From Roseiarcus fermentans (GTDB lineage Bacteria; Pseudomonadota; Alphaproteobacteria; Rhizobiales; Beijerinckiaceae), in assembly GCF_003315135.1 (NCBI RefSeq), contig NZ_QNRK01000017.1:1-52722 (forward strand): 52,722 nt of DNA, in the 5' to 3' direction. The notes below the pieces were generated by a model. It saw only the letters and a program-made list of their open reading frames with translations, was not told the origin of the DNA and ran no database searches. Positions 47,701 to 52,722 of the stretch are shown in pieces. Both the position numbers and the translations under genes were made by a program. Every line of letters starts with the position of its first letter. Position 1 is the first letter of the stretch.

Positions 47701-50700
47701 CGTGTCGCTGACGGCGAAGCCGCCGGCGATCTTGTCGAGCGCGGCCTTGTCGGCCGCGTAGGTCGCGACCGAGACGACGAGCGGTCCCCCGGAGGCCGCG
47801 ATCGAGGCGATGTGCGCGACGTCGGCTTCCAGCGTCGCGAGGCCCGAAGCCACGTTGGCCGCGGTGTCGGAAACCGCGAGCATGGATGGCGTCGCGCTGG
47901 CGTTGGCGAGCTTGCCGATCGCCGCGGCGTCGGAGGCGAGCTGGCCCATGGTCACGCCGACGGGCAGGCTGTCGGAGACTGTGATCGAGACGATGTTCGC
48001 GTCGCCGAGCGTGTCGAGCGCGGCCGACAGGTTGGCCGCCGTGTCGCCGATCGCAAAGCCGCCCGCGATCGTGTCGAGCGCGCCCCTGTCGGCCGCGAAC
48101 GTCGCGACCGGGACGACGACCGGGCCGCCGGACGCCGCGATCGAGGCGATGTGGGCGAGATTCGCCTGCAGCGTCGGCAGACCGGCCTGCACGTTGGCCG
48201 CGGTGTCGGAGATCGCGAGCTGATACGGCGTCGCGTTGGCGTTCACGAGTTTGCCGAGCGCGGCCGCGTCGCTGGCGATCTGCGCCACCGTCGCGCCGAC
48301 CGCTCCATTGTCGGAGACGGTGATCGCATTGATGTGGGCGTCGCCGAGCGCGTTGAGCCCGCCCGATATCGCCGCAGCCGTGTCGCTGATGGAGAAACCG
48401 CCGGGGATCAGGTCGAACAGCGTCGGAACCTGGAGATATTGCGCGACCGTCGCGACCTTGGGCAGCGCGATCACGTTCGTCCCGCCGGTCGCCGCCTGGG
48501 TGACGAAGGCGAGGCCCGTGTTGGCTCCGGAAAGCTTCAGGGTGGCGACGGTGGTCGCGCCGTTCGCGACCACGAGCTGGTTCGAGGCGTTGAGGGTCGC
48601 CGAGGTGGCGGTGATCCCCTTGAGAAAGATCGTGTCGTCGAAGCCGAGGCCGCCGATCGTGCTGGCGAAACTCGCCGGAGCGCTGAGGTTGAGGGTCGCG
48701 CCGGCGCCGGCGAACGTGACCGCGGCGGCGGCGTTCAGTGTCCCGCTGATGGTCGCGGTCGCGCTCGCCTCGATCTTCAGCGCGCCGGTGACCGTGTCCG
48801 CGCCGGCGAGGGTCAGCGACCCGGCGTCGTCGATCGTCACCGCGGCGCCCGCCGCGCCGGCGGTGACGGCCGTCAGCGTGGCCGCGCCCGTGACCTTGAG
48901 GGTTCCGGCCCCCGTGACCTTGCCGGAGATCGCGTTCGTCGCGCCGGCCAGCGTCAGAATATTGCCGTTCAGCGCCAGCGCGGCGCCGTTGCTGGTGGCG
49001 AGGTTCAGGCCGGCGGAATCGGTGAAGCTCGCCCCGATGGCGAGCGCGCCGCCGGTGACCTTGACCGCCCCCGCGCCGCCGATCGAGCCGCCCGAGAGCG
49101 TGAAGGTTCCGGTGTTGAAGTCGAGGGTCGCCCCGCTCGCGACGGCGAAGCCGCCGGTCGACGTCCCGCCGCCGTCGAATTGCAGCGTCCCCTTCTGCAC
49201 CGACACCGTGCCGGTGTTGGTGAAGGCGACCTGGATGTCGGTCGTGCCCGTGGTGACCGACTGGGTGAGCGTTCCGGCATTGATGAAGGCGGTCGTCCCG
49301 CTGTTGTTGTATACGTATGACGCGGACTGAAAGTTGAAAGTCGCGCCGGCGTCGTTCTTGATCGAGCCCCCGCCCACCGGCGTCCCATAAGGGTTGTAGC
49401 CGAGGTAAAAGTTGCCGTATCCGCCGGCCGCGTTCACCGTGAACGTGCCGGCGTTCTCCAGCACCCGCCCGCCATCGAGGGCGATGTAGGCGGCAGAATC
49501 CGTGGTCGCGCCCTGAAGCAGAGTCGTTCCTGTTCCGGTCTCCTGGTCGTTATTGCTGCCGGTGAACGTCGCCGCACCCGTAACCGTCAGCTTGCCCGTG
49601 CCTGAAATGGTCCCGCCCGTCTGGGCGAGGGATGGCGCGGTCACTGCATTGGCCCCGAGGGCGAGCATGCCGCCGGACACGCCCAAAGTCCCGGCGCCGT
49701 TGACCGTGCCGGCCGAGAGCGCGAACGTGCCGCTGCCGCCGAAGTCGAGGGTCGCCCCACTCGCGACGGTGAAGGCGCTCGCTGAGGACGTGCCGCCGCC
49801 GTCGAACTCCAACGTGCCCGTCTTCACCGACACCGCGCCGGTGTTGGTGAAGGCGACCTGGATGTCGGTTGTGCCCGTGGTGAGCGACTGGGTGAGCGCG
49901 CCGGCGTTGATGAAGCCGGTCGTCCCGCTGTTGTTGACGATGGTAGACGCGGACTGGAAGGTGAAGGTTGCGCCGGCGTCGTTCTTGATCGAGCCCCCGC
50001 CCGCCGGCGTCCCATAGGGGTTGTAGCCGAGGTAAAAGTTGCCGCCGGCTGCGTTCACCGTGAACGTGCCGGCGTTCTCCAGCACCCGCCCGCCGTCGAG
50101 GGCGATGTAGGCGGCAGAATCCGTGGTCGCGCCTTGAAGGAGGGTCGTCCCTGCGCCGGTCTCGGTATCCCAATTGCCCCCGGTGAACGACGCTGCGCCC
50201 GAAACCGTCAGCGTGCCCGTCCCCGAAATCGTCCCGCCCGTCTGGGCGAAAGACGGCGCGGTCACCGCGTTGGCCCCGAGGGCGAGCGTGCCGCCGGACA
50301 CCTGCACCGCGAACGACGGCGCGGTCACCAGATTATTTCCGAGGGCGAGCGTGCCGCCGGACACCGCCACCGTCCCGGCGACGTTGAAGGTCCCGCCCGA
50401 GATCGCGAACGTCCCGCCGCCGAAGTCGAGCGTGGCCCCGCTCGCCACGGTGAAGGCGCTCGCCGACGATGTGCCGCCGCCGTCGAACTCGAGCGTTCCC
50501 GTCTGCACCGACACCGTGCCGGTGTTGGTGAAGGCGACCTGGATGTCGGTCACACCCGTGGTGACCGACTGGGTGAGCGCGCCCTTGTTGACGAAGGCGG
50601 TCGTCTTCCCCGCAACGGGGTAGTCGTATATGGTGGAGGCCGACTGGAAGGCGAACGTCGCGCCGGCGTCGTTCTGGATCGTCCCGCCGCCGACATAGGT

Positions 50701-52722
50701 CGTGTAAGCGTTGAAGCCGAGATTGAAGTTCCCGTATCCGCCGGTGGCGTTGACGGTGAACGTCCCCGCGTTCTCCAGCACCCGCCCGCCATCGAGCGTG
50801 ATGTCGTAAGCGGTATCCGTGGTCGCGCCCTGAAGCAGCGTCGTCCCTGGTCCGGTCTCCGCGTCGTAGCTGCCGCCGGAGAACGCCGCCGCGCCCGTAA
50901 CCGTCAGCGTTCCCGTCCCCGCAATCGTCCCGCCCGTCTGGGCGAGCGACGGCGCGGTCACAGCATTGGCCCCGAGGGCGAGCGTGCCGCCGGACACCCC
51001 CAAGGCCCCGGCGCCGTTGACTGTCCCGCCCGAGATCGCAAACGTCCCGCCGCCGAAGTCGAGGGTCGCCCCGCTCGCCACGGTGAAGGCGCTGGCCGAC
51101 GACGATCCGCCGCCGTCGAACTCCAGCGTGCCCGTCTGCACCGACACCGTGCCGGTGTTGGTGAAGGCGACCGCGACGTCGGTCGTCCCCGTCATCACCG
51201 TCTGCTTGAGCGCGCCTGCGTTGATGAAGGCGGTCGTCCCAGTGTTGCTGTAGACGTATGACGCGGACTGAAAGTTGAAAGTGGCGCCGGCGTCGTTCTT
51301 GATCGTCCCCCCGCCGACCGTCGTCCCATTGGGATTGTAGCCGAGGTAGAAGTTGCCGTAGCCGCTGGCCGCGTTGACGGTGAGCGTGCCGGCGTTCTCC
51401 AGCACCCGCCCGCCGTCGAGGGCGATGTAGGCGGACGAAACCGTCGTCGCGCCCTGAAGCAGCGTCGTTCCTGTTCCGGTCTCCACGTCGTAGTTGTAAC
51501 CGGAGAACGTCGCCGCGCCGGAGATGGTCAGCTTGTTTGTGCCCGAGATCGTCCCGCCCGTCTGGGCGAACGAGCCGGCGGTCGCGGCGTTGGCCCCGAG
51601 GGCGAGCGTGCCCGAATCCACCTCGAGAAGCCCGCCGAAGGTCGGCGTCGCGGCGATCGTCACCGTGGCGCCGGACACCTGCACCTCGCCGGCGCCGCTG
51701 AACGGACCCGCCGCGATCGTGAAAGCTCCGCTGTTGAAATCGAGCGTGGCGCCGCTGGCAACGGCGAAGGAGCCGGCTGCCGAGGACGTGCCGCCGCCGT
51801 CGAACCGGAGCGTGCCCGCCTGCACCGACACCGCGCCGCTATTGGTGAAGGCGACCCCGATGTCGGTCGTGCCCGTGGTGACCGTCTGCTCGAGCGTGCC
51901 CGCGTTGACGAACGAGGCCGAGCCGTAGTTGTCCGAAACGGAGGTCGCGGACTGGAAGTCGAACGTGGCGCCGGCATCGTTCTTGATCGTGCCGCCGCCG
52001 ACGGATGTTCCGAACGGCGTGTAGCCGATCGAGAAATAGCCGCCGCTCGTTGCGTTGGCGGTGAACGTCCCCTTGTTCTCCAGCACCCGTCCGCCGTCGA
52101 GGGCGAAATAGCCGGAGGAGTCCGTCGTCGCGCCCGCAAGGACCGTCGTCCCCGTTCCCGTCTGCGCGACCCAGTTGTAGCCGGAGAACGTCGCCGCGCC
52201 CGAAACGGTCAGCGTATTCGTGCCCGTGATCGCCCCGCCCGTCTGGGCGAACGAGGCGGCGGTCGCGGCGTTGGCCCCGAGGGCGAGCGCGCCCCAATCG
52301 ACCTCGAGAAGCCCGCCGAAAGTCGCGGCGGCGCTGATGGTCACCGTGGCGCCGGACACCTGCATTTCGCCGGCGCCGGTAAACGCGCCGCCCGATATCG
52401 TGTAGGTTCCGGTGTTGAAATCGAGCGTGGCCCCGCTCGACGCTGCGAAGGAGCCGGCCGCCGAGGATGTGCCGCCGCCGTCGAACCTCAGCGTCCCCGT
52501 CTGCGCCGACACCAGGCCGGTGTTGGTCAGCGCGACCGCGATGTCGGTCGTGCCCGTGGTGACCGTCTGCTCGAGCGTGCCCGCGTTGGTGAAGCCGGTC
52601 GTTCCGGTATTGCTCGTCACGCTGGAAGCCGACTGGAAGTCGAAGGTCGCGCCGGAATCGTTCTTGATCGCGCCGCCGCCGACCGTCGTCCCGGTGAAGT
52701 TGTAACCGAGATAGAAATTGCC
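44770..52722 (-). CDS. Giant repetitive secreted or surface protein (N-terminus beyond window)
   Basis: At least 2650 residues on the minus strand, open to the right edge; the stop TGA is at 44770-44772. The sequence is Gly/Thr/Ala/Ser-rich and Cys-free as far as I can see. The visible N-proximal part repeats a unit with TLLQGATTDSAAYIALDGGR, LENAGTFTVNA, GGGTIKNDAGATF and GTLEFDGGGTSSAS, suggesting a right-handed beta-helix. The middle to C-terminal part repeats a 113-residue unit built on DTAANV. The end has ISGFAANDSVALLGSWTLSS and a Thr-rich tail TTTTITHT, which resembles C-terminal type I secretion signals; no beta-barrel autotransporter domain is present. An adhesin or biofilm matrix role is likely but unproven. 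Confidence 0.85.
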   Translation of the reverse strand, partial: GNFYLGYNFTGTTVGGGAIKNDSGATFDFQSASSVTSNTGTTGFTNAGTLEQTVTTGTTDIAVALTNTGLVSAQTGTLRFDGGGTSSAAGSFAASSGATLDFNTGTYTISGGAFTGAGEMQVSGATVTISAAATFGGLLEVDWGALALGANAATAASFAQTGGAITGTNTLTVSGAATFSGYNWVAQTGTGTTVLAGATTDSSGYFALDGGRVLENKGTFTANATSGGYFSIGYTPFGTSVGGGTIKNDAGATFDFQSATSVSDNYGSASFVNAGTLEQTVTTGTTDIGVAFTNSGAVSVQAGTLRFDGGGTSSAAGSFAVASGATLDFNSGAFTIAAGPFSGAGEVQVSGATVTIAATPTFGGLLEVDSGTLALGANAATAGSFAQTGGTISGTNKLTISGAATFSGYNYDVETGTGTTLLQGATTVSSAYIALDGGRVLENAGTLTVNAASGYGNFYLGYNPNGTTVGGGTIKNDAGATFNFQSASYVYSNTGTTAFINAGALKQTVMTGTTDVAVAFTNTGTVSVQTGTLEFDGGGSSSASAFTVASGATLDFGGGTFAISGGTVNGAGALGVSGGTLALGANAVTAPSLAQTGGTIAGTGTLTVTGAAAFSGGSYDAETGPGTTLLQGATTDTAYDITLDGGRVLENAGTFTVNATGGYGNFNLGFNAYTTYVGGGTIQNDAGATFAFQSASTIYDYPVAGKTTAFVNKGALTQSVTTGVTDIQVAFTNTGTVSVQTGTLEFDGGGTSSASAFTVASGATLDFGGGTFAISGGTFNVAGTVAVSGGTLALGNNLVTAPSFAVQVSGGTLALGANAVTAPSFAQTGGTISGTGTLTVSGAASFTGGNWDTETGAGTTLLQGATTDSAAYIALDGGRVLENAGTFTVNAAGGNFYLGYNPYGTPAGGGSIKNDAGATFTFQSASTIVNNSGTTGFINAGALTQSLTTGTTDIQVAFTNTGAVSVKTGTLEFDGGGTSSASAFTVASGATLDFGGSGTFALSAGTVNGAGTLGVSGGMLALGANAVTAPSLAQTGGTISGTGKLTVTGAATFTGSNNDQETGTGTTLLQGATTDSAAYIALDGGRVLENAGTFTVNAAGGYGNFYLGYNPYGTPVGGGSIKNDAGATFNFQSASYVYNNSGTTAFINAGTLTQSVTTGTTDIQVAFTNTGTVSVQKGTLQFDGGGTSTGGFAVASGATLDFNTGTFTLSGGSIGGAGAVKVTGGALAIGASFTDSAGLNLATSNGAALALNGNILTLAGATNAISGKVTGAGTLKVTGAATLTAVTAGAAGAAVTIDDAGSLTLAGADTVTGALKIEASATATISGTLNAAAAVTFAGAGATLNLSAPASFASTIGGLGFDDTIFLKGITATSATLNASNQLVVANGATTVATLKLSGANTGLAFVTQAATGGTNVIALPKVATVAQYLQVPTLFDLIPGGFSISDTAAAISGGLNALGDAHINAITVSDNGAVGATVAQIASDAAALGKLVNANATPYQLAISDTAANVQAGLPTLQANLAHIASIAASGGPVVVPVATFAADRGALDTIAGGFAIGDTAANLSAALDTLGDANIVSITVSDSLPVGVTMGQLASDAAAIGKLANASATPSMLAVSDTAANVASGLATLEADVAHIASIAASGGPLVVSVATYAADKAALDKIAGGFAVSDTAANLSGAFDSLVDANILGITVSDNGAVGATVGQLTSDATALGKLANASATPFQLAISDTAANVQAGLATLEADAANIASIAASGGPVVVSVATYAADKAALDKIAGGFAILDTAANLSAALDTLGDAGIVAITVSDNGAIGVTVGQLTSDAAAIGKLANAGATPLQLAISDTAANVQAGLATLEAEVANIASIAASGGPVAVSAATYAADKAALDKIAGGFAILDTAANLSAALDTLGDAGVLSITVSDSAPVGLTVGQIASDAATLAKLANASASPWQLAIADTAANVQAALPALLLANGHIASIATTGGTVAVSVATFTADKALLDKIVNGFAVSDTAAHVQASLAALGDADIASITATGGPLVVSGATVSTNKAVLDKIDGGFAVKDTAANISANLAALVDPAVTTITVSDSAAVKATVAQTTSDATAIAKLVNANATPYKLAIADTAANVVAGIASLQAAVAHIGAITATGAVVVPVATFTADKAALDKIVGGFAVKDTAANISPSLAALGGDANAKTITVSDNLAVTVTDAQITNAAAALAKLVNANATPYTLAVKDTLTAIVGDLTALDANTHVVSLTGTSGAATLSAGAIAAQSLSLSGATTALTLAEILAYGGSFSEAAGSTVSIAAGDTLTLTGKTTISGGVSGAGTLALAGGATTIGAGGGLSVANLAVSGTTVTLGESLTYAGAFAAGAGTTLALNGGALTLTGADSFTGAATSGANALNEKGVAAVSGLTIGATTTFNDSGVVNESVASATVGDAVATHVAKLAILAGGVWDLLDGNGIARGAATGSTIANAGLLEKTGGANVSVIAPALTNSGVNTGGASVNGGVYVNSGTLDIQGAVTGGTVAAPATDTISGGATLEFDSSVGVSTALHAQNVVFAGSGALDLTSPQGFWGEISGFAANDSVALLGSWTLSSFAEVGGVGELTLAQGGTKHRFDFAGSFTAGSFAVASSTTGAVTTTTITHT
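46202..48460 (-). repeat. 113-residue (339-bp) tandem repeats in the giant protein
   Basis: The codons for D-K-I-x-G-G-F-A recur at plus positions 48397, 48058, 47719, 47380, 47041 and 46702, each exactly 339 bp apart. Then come a shorter step of 156 bp (46546) and one of 336 bp (46210). Each 113-residue unit is itself two related halves, each carrying a D-T-A-A-N-V/L/I motif; I count 15 such half-repeats. The 156-bp step corresponds to a lone half. Confidence 0.85.
48950..52722 (-). repeat. 207-232-residue beta-helix-like repeats in the giant protein
   Basis: The anchor coding L-E-N-x-G-T (plus-strand CAGCACCCG) occurs at 52081, 51400, 50776, 50080 and 49459. Steps are 681, 624, 696 and 621 bp, all multiples of three. 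Two indels explain most of the length differences: a 57-bp block present only in the units nearest the right edge, and a 63-bp tandem duplication at 50246-50371. The array continues past the window. Confidence 0.82.
50246..50371 (-). repeat. 63-bp tandem duplication inside one beta-helix repeat
   Basis: 50246-50308 and 50309-50371 align over 63 bases with about ten mismatches. On the minus strand they code twice for a block like VSGGTLALGxNxVTAPSFA. Only one of the repeat units in the window carries it. Confidence 0.8.

Noticed and set aside
44671-49320. A 1549-codon open frame on the plus strand opposite the giant gene, itself periodic and Arg/Gly/Asp-rich
   Set aside because: It is the antisense of a GC-biased repeat array: once one 339-bp unit lacks stops in this frame, all do. 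The composition (VGDRE, RRRAGVGE strings) matches no protein family, while the minus-strand frame has coherent beta-repeat sequence.
46202-52722. Regularly spaced repeats considered as a CRISPR array
   Set aside because: Periods are 339 and about 620-700 bp, all in one reading frame, with whole units conserved and no short repeat/unique spacer pattern.

Overview
The window is high-GC DNA from an alphaproteobacterium, most likely Hyphomicrobiales. The inference rests on the gene content: CUT1 sugar ABC operons, intracellular PHB depolymerase, two small L,D-transpeptidases, a GCG_CRPN-type secreted peptide, a branched-chain amino acid attenuator before ilvB, and dispersed REP-like palindromes whose shadow reading frames spell 'VIARSEAT'. 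No marker in the window fixes the genus.

Layout. 1-780: the possible end of an upstream gene, tandem hairpins and one REP-like composite element. 781-8414: L-serine dehydratase (minus), then a plus-strand pentitol/sugar block of xylitol-type dehydrogenase, AraC regulator and a CUT2 (RbsA/RbsC/RbsB-like) importer, closed by a terminator. 8803-21764: a carbohydrate region with an amino-sugar flavour. A GntR/UTRA regulator and NagB-II deaminase overlap on the minus strand and diverge from a second SIS-domain protein. Two complete CUT1 importers follow (each binding protein, two permeases, ATPase), separated by a minus-strand FGGY kinase. 21954-26368: two L,D-transpeptidases bracketing moaA, grxD and phaZ.

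26474-30230 (minus): an ilv operon of ilvB, threonine dehydratase and ilvH. Its leader carries a promoter, a short peptide with Ile-Leu-Ile-Val codons and an intrinsic terminator, a classical translation-coupled attenuator. 30344-34583 (plus): purE-purK-hisC-like, then ribosomal protein L25 and pth. 34588-43823: a mixture of histidine kinase, GST, small secreted peptide, YcgN-like Cys protein, HDAC-family deacetylase, methyltransferase, the TPM-TPM-LemA group and ilvC. 43952-44027 is tRNA-Lys(CUU), followed by about 0.7 kb of REP-like palindromes.

44770-52722 (minus): a giant repetitive secreted or surface protein, at least 2650 residues and open to the right edge. Its C-terminal half holds 113-residue repeats in near-perfect 339-bp register; its visible N-proximal part holds 207-232-residue repeats of beta-helix appearance. 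This gene, the ilv leader, the palindromic elements and the double-importer/two-SIS region are the parts most worth a second look.
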